Source: Bremia lactucae
Taxonomy: Eukaryota > Oomycota > Peronosporomycetes > Peronosporales > Peronosporaceae
DNA: 64,000 bases
Direction of reading: 5' to 3'
NCBI RefSeq assembly: GCF_004359215.1
Contig: NW_027152021.1
Location: 101,944 to 165,943, forward strand
The notes under the pieces were generated by a model, which saw only the letters and a program-made list of their open reading frames with translations, was not told where the DNA came from and did no database searches. The translations under genes were made by a program, and so were the position numbers. This document shows positions 1 to 11,830 of the stretch, piece after piece; within the stretch, counting starts at the first letter, position 1; each line of letters starts with the position of its first letter.

Positions 1-1879
1 TGCGTCATAGGGGTCCCTGAGATACCTGTGCTGGGATGCATCGTATGGAACACATGGTGTACAAGCAGACCCAGACAAGGTAAAAGCAGCAAAGGAATGG
101 CCAATCTTACGGCATGTGAAGAATTTGCGCCAATTCGTAGGGCTCGCTAATTACTTGCATAAATATAGCAAGAATTATGCTGAGCAAATCAAACCATTAT
201 CTGACCTCCTTAAAAAAGGACGCAGAATGGTTTGGTTAAAAGAACAAGATGATGCGTTCACATCAGTGAAGCAATCTCTTGTAGAGGCACCGGTCCTGGC
301 ATTGCCAGACGCGGATAAGCCTTTATCGTCGTCTGCGATGCAAGTAATTTTGCAATCGGCAGCGCGCTCATACAGAAGAATGACGACGGCGTTAACCGCT
401 TCATCTCTTATCAGTCCCGGCTTTTAAACGCGACGGAACTGAATTACACAGACTTCAATTAAGTATGCCCTTTACAAGTTTCCTGTGCACCTATTGGGCA
501 CCGAACCATTTGTGGTTTACACGGATCACACATCACAGCGAACCGCAATATGCTCATCGCACCTCTCACCTAGAATGGCAAGATGGCTTATATTCTTCTC
601 TGAATTTAATTTCAAAGTTGAATACAAGCCGGGTAAGTCGAATGTCTTGGCTGACGCTTTATCGCGCAGACCAGACTTCGAGGTAAGACACCAGGAATGT
701 GTGACTAGTGCTAAAGCACAATTTCAGCCGCCAACGTTGGCATCCATGAAGGCATGCCACGGGACGAGCTCAATAGCCTCTGAAATAAAAAAGAGCTACA
801 GTCTGGACGACCATTGTCGCTTGCTGTTGGGTCACTTTGGTGGACGAAAGGTAACCATTCCGTCGCACCTGAAAACTAAGCTAAATCGCTCGAGCTACAG
901 CGATGGCCTGTAGTGGCATCAGCTGTCACCTTGTGATCCCTTTAGAATCTATGTGCCTCATGACACAGATCTCAAGCTGTTCATCCTTCACAAGCTCCAT
1001 GATGCACCATCTAGTGGGCATCTGGGCCATAAAAAGACATTCTTACGGGTGTCAGAGGAATTTTGGTGGCCACACCTATATAGATGGGTGGCCAACTATA
1101 TTCGCTCTTGCGAACAGTGTCAGCGCATTAAGCCTGGATCTTCCAGCAGTCCGCCACTGAAGCCGTTACCGATTCGAACGGATCGTTGAACGTCAGTAAA
1201 TCTGGACTTCATGTTTGGCATGCCGCCCGATCATAAGGGTCGGACGGGGCTCGTCGTCTTTATAGACAGACTTAGCAAAATAGCGCATTTAGCACCATGC
1301 AAAACATCGATCACAGGCAAGGAGGCAGCTCTCTTATTCCTGGATCATGTTTAATGATTACACGGAATGCCCAAGTCCATAGTATCGGACGAGATCCGCG
1401 CTTACGTCTGGTTTTTGGCGACATGTATTCGAGCTGCTAAGTAGCAAGCTCCACATATCGACCGCAAATCATCCCCAGACCGATGACCAAACAGAACGTG
1501 CTAATCGAATCGTGGCGGATGTCTTACGCACTATAGCAACTCCGAAAGAGTGGAGCAAGCAATTGCCCGTTGTGGAGCCAGTAGGGGTGAGACATCGTTT
1601 TATATTAACGGACTGCGCCATCCTCGGACGCCAGTCTCGTTTGTGCGCAGCACGAGTCTTAGTGGGGGAGGACCCCTCACTATGCTCGGTGCGAAAGAGG
1701 GACATAGTTTCGTCAATATGACGATGGCCCGCAATGGTATCATCTCAACGACTGAAACTTGCCCTAGTGACCCTGCCAGTTTAGCAGTGGTCAATAAAAC
1801 TACGTCTTATGACCGACTTCTCGGCGGTATCATAGGCGAGTTTGATATTTAAAGCGTGAGCGAGGCTCAACGCTTTGTG
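1..1879 (+). repeat. Exact direct duplication of 2397-4275 (Gy-A RNase H to integrase)
   Basis: This stretch reads base for base like 2397-4275, including every internal stop codon, and ends at the single N at position 1880. It carries the end of reverse transcriptase, the RNase H region, the integrase zinc-binding region and the integrase core of a gypsy element. Because the copy also begins at the first base of the window, the duplicated unit may extend further left. Two identical copies of a pseudogene separated by one N suggest unmerged contig overlap rather than a biological tandem duplication, though a very recent duplication cannot be excluded. Confidence 0.9.
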
Positions 1880-1880
1880 N
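1880..1880. other. Single-N assembly join
   Basis: One ambiguous base lies exactly where the duplicated segment ends and reverse transcriptase sequence resumes. It marks a scaffold or contig join, so the order of sequence on either side is not secure. Confidence 0.9.
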
Positions 1881-4800
1881 CGAGCCAAGGCGGGACATGT
1901 GCGTGAGAGCAAATCGCCTCACTGCAGCCCGACCTTTTGTGTGCGTAAAGCCACAGGTGGATGGCGCGTGGTTCATGCTTACAATAAGCTGAACACGGCG
2001 ACCGTACCGGCGCAAACGCCAATCCCGCGGAAAGATGTCTTGTTGAACTCCATGGGAAAGTCAACTATCTTTTCCGCGTTGAATTTGAAGGATGGCTACT
2101 ACCAGGTACTGATTAGAGAGTCTGATGTAGCCAAAATGGAAGTAAGCACCCCAAGCGGTATGCTTTGGGATTGGCTTGTGATGCCCCAAGGTTTGAATAA
2201 CGCATTAGCGACATTCAACCGAGTGGTGGCTCACGTGATGCGTCAGCACCGTGCCTACGCGCCCCATTATTTTGACGATGTATTCGTGCATAGAAACGCC
2301 GAGGACGGGCTGAGCGCAATAGAGTCGCACAAGCGTCATTTAGACGCTGTGTAACAGACTTTGAAGGACGCTCAATTGTACGTCAACTTGCAAAAGTGCG
2401 TCATAGGGGTCCCTGAGATACCTGTGCTGGGATGCATCGTATGGAACACATGGTGTACAAGCAGACCCAGACAAGGTAAAAGCAGCAAAGGAATGGCCAA
2501 TCTTACGGCATGTGAAGAATTTGCGCCAATTCGTAGGGCTCGCTAATTACTTGCATAAATATAGCAAGAATTATGCTGAGCAAATCAAACCATTATCTGA
2601 CCTCCTTAAAAAAGGACGCAGAATGGTTTGGTTAAAAGAACAAGATGATGCGTTCACATCAGTGAAGCAATCTCTTGTAGAGGCACCGGTCCTGGCATTG
2701 CCAGACGCGGATAAGCCTTTATCGTCGTCTGCGATGCAAGTAATTTTGCAATCGGCAGCGCGCTCATACAGAAGAATGACGACGGCGTTAACCGCTTCAT
2801 CTCTTATCAGTCCCGGCTTTTAAACGCGACGGAACTGAATTACACAGACTTCAATTAAGTATGCCCTTTACAAGTTTCCTGTGCACCTATTGGGCACCGA
2901 ACCATTTGTGGTTTACACGGATCACACATCACAGCGAACCGCAATATGCTCATCGCACCTCTCACCTAGAATGGCAAGATGGCTTATATTCTTCTCTGAA
3001 TTTAATTTCAAAGTTGAATACAAGCCGGGTAAGTCGAATGTCTTGGCTGACGCTTTATCGCGCAGACCAGACTTCGAGGTAAGACACCAGGAATGTGTGA
3101 CTAGTGCTAAAGCACAATTTCAGCCGCCAACGTTGGCATCCATGAAGGCATGCCACGGGACGAGCTCAATAGCCTCTGAAATAAAAAAGAGCTACAGTCT
3201 GGACGACCATTGTCGCTTGCTGTTGGGTCACTTTGGTGGACGAAAGGTAACCATTCCGTCGCACCTGAAAACTAAGCTAAATCGCTCGAGCTACAGCGAT
3301 GGCCTGTAGTGGCATCAGCTGTCACCTTGTGATCCCTTTAGAATCTATGTGCCTCATGACACAGATCTCAAGCTGTTCATCCTTCACAAGCTCCATGATG
3401 CACCATCTAGTGGGCATCTGGGCCATAAAAAGACATTCTTACGGGTGTCAGAGGAATTTTGGTGGCCACACCTATATAGATGGGTGGCCAACTATATTCG
3501 CTCTTGCGAACAGTGTCAGCGCATTAAGCCTGGATCTTCCAGCAGTCCGCCACTGAAGCCGTTACCGATTCGAACGGATCGTTGAACGTCAGTAAATCTG
3601 GACTTCATGTTTGGCATGCCGCCCGATCATAAGGGTCGGACGGGGCTCGTCGTCTTTATAGACAGACTTAGCAAAATAGCGCATTTAGCACCATGCAAAA
3701 CATCGATCACAGGCAAGGAGGCAGCTCTCTTATTCCTGGATCATGTTTAATGATTACACGGAATGCCCAAGTCCATAGTATCGGACGAGATCCGCGCTTA
3801 CGTCTGGTTTTTGGCGACATGTATTCGAGCTGCTAAGTAGCAAGCTCCACATATCGACCGCAAATCATCCCCAGACCGATGACCAAACAGAACGTGCTAA
3901 TCGAATCGTGGCGGATGTCTTACGCACTATAGCAACTCCGAAAGAGTGGAGCAAGCAATTGCCCGTTGTGGAGCCAGTAGGGGTGAGACATCGTTTTATA
4001 TTAACGGACTGCGCCATCCTCGGACGCCAGTCTCGTTTGTGCGCAGCACGAGTCTTAGTGGGGGAGGACCCCTCACTATGCTCGGTGCGAAAGAGGGACA
4101 TAGTTTCGTCAATATGACGATGGCCCGCAATGGTATCATCTCAACGACTGAAACTTGCCCTAGTGACCCTGCCAGTTTAGCAGTGGTCAATAAAACTACG
4201 TCTTATGACCGACTTCTCGGCGGTATCATAGGCGAGTTTGATATTTAAAGCGTGAGCGAGGCTCAACGCTTTGTGAACGAGCGATTAGCCATCTCACGAA
4301 AAGTCCGTGACGGGATGGCAAGCGCACAGGACAAGCAAAAAGAATATGCGGACCAAAATGGTCGCAAAAATAGTGAACGCTTTAGAGTGGGTGATAAAGT
4401 ACTATTTAGTACTGCTACTACCTACCTAAAATGTAATTACTGTACTATCTGGAGGTACTACGAAGTTGTTGGCGCGGTTTCACTGGGCGACAGGTTGAAA
4501 TCTAAATATAGGCTCAACCTTCCCCCGTACATGAAGACGCACCCGTATTTTTCGTGGGTCGTTTGAAACGGTATGTAGACCCAAATGAGGTCACATACTT
4601 CATCCGTCTAAGGAGACCGATGGTGACGCCGACAGTGAGTCGAGCGTCGTTCGGGTGAGTGGAACAATGAATGCGAAGAACTATCGGACCGACTCCTCTC
4701 ACCACGAACAGGACTTGGAGAGCGGGGGACATCACGCGAGTAACGCGGAACCCTCAGCATTATCCGCTCAAAAATGTCCAAGCGAGTCTTCAGGCGCTCA

Positions 4801-4900
4801 TTAAATCTGAGGAGCCTCCGCTCGGACATCAAAAAGATCCGAGGTCAGTCGCGAGACTTGACCCTCGAGATCCGCAATACGTCGTTCGGCAGCGCTAAAC
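1881..4900 (+). pseudogene. Gy-A pol pseudogene: reverse transcriptase, RNase H, integrase, chromodomain-like tail
   Basis: A Ty3/gypsy pol read on the plus strand, broken by stops and frameshifts. Reverse transcriptase occupies about 1881-2450: KATGGWRVVHAYNKLN, then a YFDD catalytic box near 2268-2280. RNase H follows at about 2512-3085, ending in the usual linker ALSRRPDFEV. The integrase zinc-binding region (HKLHDAP...GHLGHKK, CEQCQRIK) lies at about 3349-3585 and the integrase core at about 3600-4120, including DHPQTD-like remnants near 3865. A post-integrase segment (4252-4566, SEAQRFVNERLAIS...LPPYMKTHP) resembles the spacer and chromodomain of chromoviruses. Integrase is interrupted by several stops, so this copy cannot encode a working enzyme. 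Confidence 0.9.
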
Positions 4901-5115
4901 GCCTGTGACTGAACGGACGAAGGTAAGGCAGCTGCGAGTAGGTGGGCGAGATCGCCACGCCTATCGAACGCCGTCTGCCCTGATGGATGCAGGTGGGAAT
5001 CAAACCTTTCTTGTTGGAAGGTTGCTTGCCTACCGCTCCGTGAGGCAAAGGTATCAGATCCTCGTCCAATAATAGGTTACCTGAAGTTTTTTACTCTTGG
5101 GAACCGATCGAAACC

Positions 5116-6104
5116 CTACCTATCGACGTGCCTGGCTTGGTGGCTGCCTATGAAAAGGAGCACCAACTGAGGCCTCTTCGCTAGTTCAAATCGACTAGCA
5201 GAAGCAGTGTTGTGAGAAGAAACAGGGGGTACAGTATTGACCATGATTTCTTTTACGCGTAAGCGGGCGAAATTAATTCGCTGCGGCCGTTGTTTCATCG
5301 CATCGGAATGCGGATAAATGCGGCGCATAAATTCCGCCTCGTATTGGTCGGGCGTTTCATGTGAACGCAACACGACCGGGATCGGGAAAATACACCCAAG
5401 CGATTTTCCCTGAGCCCTCCATGATTAAAAGACGCCACAATATTTATCAGCGTCTAGAAGAGCGCGTTCTAGGAGCGACGCTCTTGGCTCGTTTAAACGA
5501 GGCCATTTAGATGAAGGGGGTGTCGGTGATATGCCACTCATCACATAGCCACGTTCAAAACAACTGGCTTGTGGCACCGACTAAGCACGTTCACGTGTCG
5601 TCGGCGGAGCTTTAGGATCGGAATCCTTTATGTCAGAACCATTATGAATAATGGTCGGAGCACAAGGCGTTGTGGTTTTATTTAACGGAGAAGCAGCTGC
5701 GCCTTTATGGGCAGCGCTCTCATTAATGGTTGCTGCGCTATCCAGCGCAGACGACGAGACATCATTCGTAAATGTTGCTCCATGCTGTGAGCCATGAGAG
5801 AAGCTTGGATGGGCACTAATGCGCCATCATCCTTCCTCATGAGCTCGTTGTCCGCATCACTACTATGAGGTGACGGCAATGGTGTCGACTCATTGTAGTC
5901 GACAATGAGCGACGGATCAACATCCTCACTGTTAAAGTGGGATGGATCCTTTAGCCCCGTTAACGCGACAGCAGCAGTGGCTGTTGGCGTTTTGACTAAG
6001 GCATTGGACGCTGCCGGTATATTAACGCGGCGCGTGCGCATAGTGCGAGGTTAAAGGGGCGTCTTTGCAGACAACCCACCAGCATGGCTCCTTTTAAGTG
6101 GCAT
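5116..6104 (-). pseudogene. Antisense open frame between Gy-A pol and 3' LTR (copy 1)
   Basis: On the strand opposite to pol there is a frame beginning MPLKRSHAGG at 6104. It is interrupted by one stop, then continues from MRTRRVNIPAAS at 6041 for 119 codons to 5682, and resumes at 5373-5116 (MLRSHETPDQYEAEFMRRIYPH). The same protein is found antisense in the second Gy-A copy at 46227-47185, so it belongs to the family. The N-terminus is basic (TKRTRR in copy 2) and the middle is acidic (NSEDVDPSLIVDYNESTPLPSP). No known domain is recognised; the DQYEAEF/QRINFARLRVKEIM stretch is faintly gag-like. Function unknown. Confidence 0.65.
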
Positions 6105-6233
6105 CTTTGGCGCCGTGTATGAAAAACAGGTCGCTACAGTGAATGAGAGAACTAAGCGACGCGTTAAGCAGCTCGCAGTTCCTCCTCCCCCTTTGACAAA
6201 TTTTAGAATGTAAATTCGTTCTTAAAGGGGGGG

Positions 6234-6590
6234 TGTAACGGTCTAAAATTGCCCTAATGTTACGCAGTCCCCGTTAAGAAACACCTGGTGTACTTAAGAG
6301 GATGGCCAATTACTTTGATAAAGTAAATAGACCCACCACTCGGGTATGGTTCACATTTGCGACCAACCCTTGTATTCGTGATGCACATAGGTGCATTCAC
6401 ATTAGGAGGGATGATGCCTAGCGTCATCCGTGATGACGGCTAGCTCATCCGTTACGCGAGGTATCTAGGAGGATACGCTCGCAATACGTATAAGTGTTAT
6501 CTAAAGAGATGACATTTTTGATTGTTGAAATAGGTATTTATATTTAATGCGATTAAATATAAATCAGTCTGAAATTACTTACTTCTTGGT
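6234..6590 (+). repeat. Gy-A 3' LTR, 5' 357 bp only
   Basis: Begins TGTAACGGTC directly after a G-run purine tract, as expected for a 3' LTR. It aligns over its length with the complete LTR at 62349-62901: shared blocks include ACTCGGGT, GTGCATTCACATTAGGAGGGATGA and the AT-rich ATTTAAT...ATTAAATATAAATCAGTCTGAAAT. Homology stops after CTTGGT at 6590, where Gy-B sequence begins, so the last third of the LTR is missing. Confidence 0.85.
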
Positions 6591-6599
6591 TGCGCAAAT

Positions 6600-6790
6600 C
6601 AACAGTGAGCATAAGGCCACTGATGCAACAACAAGTGTTCCATCCTCATCATTACTCGACGACGTTAGAAGAGCTTATCAAGAAGGTATGACTCTTAAAG
6701 GGACGTGAATCACTTTAAAATCCATCCCAACAATTGTAGAATGTAATGGTAAAAGCTTGCTTTAAAAGGATTGTCAAAATTGTTCTTCAC
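6600..6790 (+). mobile_element. Short plus-strand Gy-B linker fragment
   Basis: Around 6645-6700 the plus strand reads SLLDDVRRAYQEG, the linker between RNase H and integrase seen in Gy-B at 31312 (plus) and near 42530 (minus). The neighbouring Gy-B sequence from 6830 onward is on the minus strand, so the piece is inverted relative to it, either by an internal inversion or because it belongs to a separate insertion. Confidence 0.5.
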
Positions 6791-6829
6791 AGATAATTCA
6801 TACTCCGCGAAGAGAGACTACCGTCTTAC

Positions 6830-8350
6830 CATTCCTTAAGAGAGGTGTCGACTGTTTACGGCCGCGCGTAAAGACGCATGGTCCGTATACACAATGAACG
6901 GTCCATCATTCAAGAGATAGGCCCTAAATTTAGCCAGTGCGTATTTCATGGCAAGGAGTTCCTTGTCATGCACTATATAATTGCGTTCAGCTGATTGAAG
7001 TTGATGCGATTGAAAACAGACGACGCGCTCTGCGCCGTCTGTGTCGTATTTAGTAACGCACAGCCGATGGCAAGATCGCTGGCGTTACGGACCACACGAA
7101 AAGGTCGGTCTTGGTCCGCAATCGGCAGGATTGGCGATTGTATCAAGCTTTGTTTGATTTTCTCTAGGAACGCTGACAATTAGCGTCTCATGGACACTTA
7201 ACATTTTTTTCAACAAAGAAGAAAGATACTATCATTTCGGCGTAATTGCGTGAGTACTTGTGCAGGTACGCCGCTTAACAAGGACCTTTCTAAGTTCCTT
7301 TACATCGACTGCCACAGGCCAGTCGGCTTCGCCTTGATCTTTTCTGGATCCGGGCGTACACCGTGTTTATCCACGATGATCCCAAGGACTGGTATTTTGC
7401 TTGCAGCGAATGCACACTGCTTGAGATTCGCATACAATCACTTATGCTTACGCATAAGTGTAAAAACCTTTCGGACGAGAGTACGATGCACTTCAACGTC
7501 CGACATTACATTCATGGCTCTGCTATGAACGAAGACATCATCAAATAGCTCGGTGCGAAATCCCGCACCGATCTCAACAGTTTGGTTACACATCTGTTAA
7601 ATGTCTCAGGGGCATAACTAAGTCCATGTGGTATGACTTGACTTGCCACTCCCATAGCATACTGCTTGGGGTGCTTACTGCTGTAAATGGGATATTTTGC
7701 TCACGCATCAGGATCTGATAGATTTTGTTCACGCATCAGGATCTGATGGAATCCATACATCAGATCCATTGACGAAAAGATAGAACATACCACCTGATTA
7801 AGTGTTTTCGTGGTATAGGCATTTGAGCCGGTACCGTTGCAACGTTCAATCTAAAAAAATGCATGCACAATCCGCCATCCTCCTGTTGCTCTACGCACAC
7901 AGAAGGTCGGAAAGCTATGTGGGGAAGTTGACTCCCTCACATGACCCGCTGCTAAGCGATCGGCAAAGAATTTGTCTATCGCTAATACTTGTTCACGAGG
8001 CAATGGCCATTGCTTCGTGACATAGTATTTTAAGCCTGGAATTAGGTCGATTTCGTGTCGAGTGCCTTTATCCTTCGGCAACTCGCACGGTACTGATTCA
8101 GGAAAGACATTTTGAATTCTATTAAATCTTTATACGAAAAAGTTAGTCTTCAAAAACTCCCAGGTTTAAAAGTGAACCGTTGTATCCAAGTCTTCTGATC
8201 GAGGACACTTTCGTCCATGAATGAGCTGCGGAGAACACGTTTGTTCTTAGGAAATACTATTGCCGACCGAATATCGACCACATAGTTGTCATCTGTGACA
8301 AGTACGCAGATCTGCTTGACTTTGCCACTACGCAGATCACGCAAGAACTA
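6830..8350 (-). pseudogene. Gy-B pol pseudogene (pre-RT, reverse transcriptase, RNase H)
   Basis: Minus-strand gypsy pol, read from right to left. A pre-RT segment lies at 8344-8150 (MRDLRSGKVKQICVLVTDDNYVV). The start of reverse transcriptase is at 8081-7851 (TKQWPLPREQVLAIDKFF...FCVRRATGGWRIVHAF). The end of RT lies at about 7530-7250, including the KLYANLK-type segment also seen near 30520. RNase H is at 7179-6973 (DQDRPFRVVRNASDLAIGCALL). Multiple frameshifts and stops break it, and integrase is absent. The plus-strand Gy-B copy at 29694-32460 is the closest relative in the window. Confidence 0.8.
7702..7757. repeat. 28-bp tandem duplication inside Gy-B reverse transcriptase
   Basis: The string CACGCATCAGGATCTGAT starts at 7702 and again at 7730, giving two units of 28 bp. 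It sits inside the degenerate reverse transcriptase region and looks like a slippage event in dead DNA. Confidence 0.8.
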
Positions 8351-8399
8351 TTTTAGGTTCAAGCGTTGAAAATTGATCTATCTCCGATTAATCTCAGTT

Positions 8400-9430
8400 T
8401 CCTATTTAATTTTTTTCCAAAGGTACCTGGGAACCTTATACCGCAGGTTTCTGGGGACTTATTCCCGCAAATTCTTGAGAACTTATTCCCTCAAGTTCTA
8501 TTTGGGGAGTATCCTTCAAAGCTGTTTCTGGCTCTGGGTTGCGCAATCACAGCGAGATCCTTTACGATCGACTCTCCAGTCGATCGAGGACTTTCGCACT
8601 GCCTAATATAGACAGGCGTTTTACATTTTCTTAAATGTTGCATTCCAAGCAAACATCTTTGTTTCGTACCACTCAACTCTTTCGAGTGGTCGAACTTCGA
8701 CGCTGCCTGTGCTGGTGAACAGCCGTAATGATCTAACTCCACAGTGTGTTGGGTATTCAAACCGAGGTCTTGTGCAGTCATGCTAACGACGAACCAAACC
8801 ACAAGTGAGGCCATCGTACGCACTCGTAGGACATCCACACGCTTGTGGACGCTCCAAGACGTTTATCAGTTGACCATCTGATGATCAAGAGACAGGCATC
8901 GTCACGGCTTGATGCAGCCAATTTATACATGGCTCGTACTTTCTGAACCATGGTTCTCCAAGGATGACACCAAATTTGCCATCCAAATCTAGTACGATAA
9001 AATCATCATCGTACTATTTACCCGTTAATGTGTATTAATACCAACTACAAGTTTCTTTACTGTTACAAATGCGCCTGTTGCTGGCGCACTGTCATCCTCG
9101 TTAGAGGGATATCGCGCTCAACGAACTTGGGCCTGCAATCTTCTAGCGATTGGCGTCGAATAAAATTCCTCGATGCCTGACAATCGACTAGGAACTTAAG
9201 TGGCAAATTATTTGACACTTTTATTTCAAGGTGATGAGGTTAACCTCATCACCTGGGGCAGTTCCATACCATGTATGTGTGTGAGGAGCAACTTTCATCA
9301 AAAGGCCTGCAAATTCTTTTGACGCTGCTGGTTCAGAAGGGCGCCCCGCTCTACTGATCCCGACCGTTTTCTTTAAAGATTCGCCGTGCCGTTGCAATTT
9401 CGCAACAGCGTCCTAGCGGGAGGTTTGTAG
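8400..9430 (-). pseudogene. Gy-B protease and spacer region, degenerate
   Basis: This interval aligns in order with the same region of the other Gy-B copies (43440-44340 minus, 36900-37330 plus). Shared landmarks are a short internal repeat of ACTTATTCCC at 8455-8500 and the segment around 9000-9030 that is ACAGTACGATGATGATTT in the plus-strand copies. A readable piece spans 8838-8491. No intact DTG-type protease can be read. It is assigned by position between gag and RT and by similarity to sister copies. Confidence 0.6.
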
Positions 9431-9488
9431 GCACTGGCCGTGAGGCACTTCACTCATAGGCGTAGCGGCCCGTCTTTTGACAACGATT

Positions 9489-10481
9489 TCATTTTTGTAA
9501 TCGTTTGTAACTTGAAGAGCGAGGTTTCTCGCTCTCTACACACGAGAGCTCCACTGGTTCAGGACCTCCGATTTGTTGTCGTCTCGGTGGACGATATTCA
9601 CCCGAGTGGACGAAAGCCTGTCTCAGGCTGAAGTCTTCTTCTTCCACTACAGAGATCGCTTGGTCAAGCGTATCTAATTTGAGCCGGAACAGATGAGTCT
9701 CTACAGGACCGTCTGTGCGACCCTTGATGAACACAGAAACCTGTGTGTGTTCATTAATCGGATGATCCACGATACAACGGACCAGGTATCGTGACTGCTG
9801 GGCATAAGCGTGAAGGTCACGCGTGCCCTGCTTCAAATCCAGGAGCTCGGCTCGAGCCCTAAATTAGGCATGTGGCGGCTCCCAAACGTTTGCATGAGAC
9901 GGGTCTTAAAGACCTCATAACTTGACCTAAAGACTAGTGGGTAGTGAAACTTGAGCCCCAAGGCCTAATATTTTGGCACGTCCGGATACGTTGGACATGC
10001 CAAATTTCACTTTCGTCGCATCATCACTGATACGACGAGCTGCTATGGTGTCGTTTAACTCGACGAACCATCTTAAAAGGGGGTCGACCTTAAACTTAGA
10101 GATTTCGATCTTTAAGCTTTCGCTTTGACCCGGAGGCGTCGGACAATTAGCAGCATGTAAATGCTGCTGTCTCAACTGTTCGAATTGTTGAGCACGCTGT
10201 TCTTTCAACACCTCCGCGTGTTGAGAGCCGTTGTGAAACAAGGCAACCTTTTCTCGGGCCCTGTCGAGTTCGTGTTAAATGAACTCGGCTATGGCCGCAT
10301 GCTGTTCATCTCTGCCCAGAGTTTCCAGCATGGCGCCAACGGCTGGCCCGCCTACGACCGGAATTATTCGTTCAATGGCTCTCCGTTCAAGGTCACTCAA
10401 ATAAGAAAATTCTTCTTGCGTTGCGTGATAGCCTTCTTGAGGGGCTGGAAAGCTTCCTCCTTCTTCATCCAGCATGTCCAT
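9489..10481 (-). pseudogene. Gy-B gag pseudogene
   Basis: Gag-like protein read in three pieces on the minus strand. The N-terminal piece (10481-10275) starts MDMLDEEGGSF and contains LSDLERRAIERIIPVVGG. The central piece (10241-9927) has the capsid-like stretch LLRWFVELNDTIAARRI and a DDATKVKFGMSNVSGRAK motif. The C-terminal piece (9836-9489) reads RDLHAYAQQSRYLVRCIV. The same protein occurs in the plus-strand copy at 35981-36508. At least two frameshifts separate the pieces, so no full gag can be made. Confidence 0.8.
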
Positions 10482-10535
10482 GTTGGATAAAACGTGCGTA
10501 GGTGGTCGTTGAACGAACTTTGAAGTGCTACCAGA

Positions 10536-10945
10536 AGTAACGGGACACCTTTTACTAAAACTGATCAGTACTAGTTGAACTTACACTGCTTACAGTGTAG
10601 GTGAGGTGCCTCGAAACTTCACGTACACAAAGGTACAGAGGAAGGTTTCTATAAAGCTAAGGGTCTTTAGCTTAAAGATCTAGCTCGACAAAGGCTTAAG
10701 AATAGAGAAAGTAAAACAGTATTAATCGATTAAGTTTTCCTACGCATCGATCTTCTTATACTTCTAAACTTATTAAATTAAAAAGTAACAATGTATGGCG
10801 CCTGCATGCGCAGCGCAAACGTGTCGCATAACGATTGGTGGGACTGATTTCTTAAATTAACCAACCAATCAACAGAACTAATGTCTTATTGCATGAATCT
10901 TACCAGATTTGGTAGTATTGGCACTATTAAGTCAAATAACTAATG
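10536..10945 (-). repeat. Gy-B 5' LTR, truncated
   Basis: Directly outside the gag start lies sequence matching the Gy-B LTRs at 44686-45167 and 35160-35644: a GTAACGGGACACC end, a small hairpin around AAGCTAAGGGTCTTTAGCTT, then the block GGCGCCTGCATGCGCAGCGC and the conserved ACCAACCAATCAACAGAACTAATGTC region. Homology fades near 10945, so the outer end is missing. Confidence 0.75.
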
Positions 10946-11830
10946 AGGATAGGGAATTTTTAAACTCGCCCTCGCTTTTCCTAAACTACCCCTTCTATTT
11001 CTTGGCCAATCAAATGTGATAATTACAGCCCATCACATTTCATTATATAAATCAACGTCGGAATCTCTATGCACGATCCGCAACGGTGAAATCTTCGCGC
11101 ACGACTGGCAACATCAAATCAAGGATTGGTCATTTAACTAAAGCATTGACAAATTTGTACTTGGAGAGACAGCAGCATTGAATCGAAGCCACCTGCTGAC
11201 GTGCAGTATTCGCAAGCCTGCGATTGGAAGAATATGCAATAAGGTGCTCAAGGTCATGCTTGTGAGCACCATCATCTATCTCCAACTTCCAAGCTCTTTG
11301 CTCCTACGCTTAAAAATGATTTGGAAAGGACAGTTGAAGCACTTATGGATTCGTTTCATTGAATTTTCGGGGCGGTCTGAGTCATGATGGATATTAGCAT
11401 TCTCGCATTTAAAAACATTTACTCGCACTTCGTAAGTCTCACTCTCCGTTGACAATCTCAAGCTGCATGGTGTCGTGTTTTGCGCCCATCTACGCCATCA
11501 TCGATCTCCATGGTACGTTGTTGAAATCACTTGAAATGCAAACTGTAAGGGATATGCTGCACTTGATCTTAGCCATGAGGCAGAGAAGGTATCATGAAAA
11601 GATGACGTTGTTATTCATAAAAATCTGTAATAAGCATACGACGGAGTTTTAGCATGCTTCAATGTAGTTACGTAATCAATAAACTTTCGAGTAGATTAAG
11701 ACTCTGTAAGACTGTCCCATTTACGTTTTCTGCTGTTCAGACAATAAATAACACATATCCTGTTTGATATCCCACCCCCGCTACCTGTTGCTGGCAACAC
11801 ATCAACGATTGTGTTTTGCTGCTCAGCGAC
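10946..11830. other. Unassigned interval
   Basis: About 0.9 kb with no recognisable gene or element. Short open frames at 11178-11387 and 11449-11652 have no recognisable motif and no splice pattern that makes a convincing protein. A CCAAT (about 10987) and TATATAA (about 11045) could be remnants of a promoter, but nothing downstream supports a gene. Confidence 0.4.

Larger units (their letters stand above)
1..6590 (+). mobile_element. Gy-A copy 1: plus-strand Ty3/gypsy element, 5' part outside window
   Basis: The element runs from pol (with the suspect duplication) through an antisense open frame to a purine-rich tract at about 6221-6233 and a 3' LTR starting at 6234. Gag, protease and 5' LTR are not seen and must lie left of the window. 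Its domain order and sequence match the better preserved minus-strand copy at 45568-53309. Stops throughout pol show it is dead. Confidence 0.85.
6600..10945 (-). mobile_element. Gy-B copy 1: truncated minus-strand Ty3/gypsy element
   Basis: Order from right to left is 5' LTR, gag, protease region, reverse transcriptase, RNase H. Integrase, chromodomain and 3' LTR are missing and the left end abuts the truncated Gy-A LTR at 6590. All frames are broken. A 28-bp tandem duplication lies at 7702-7757. Confidence 0.75.
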
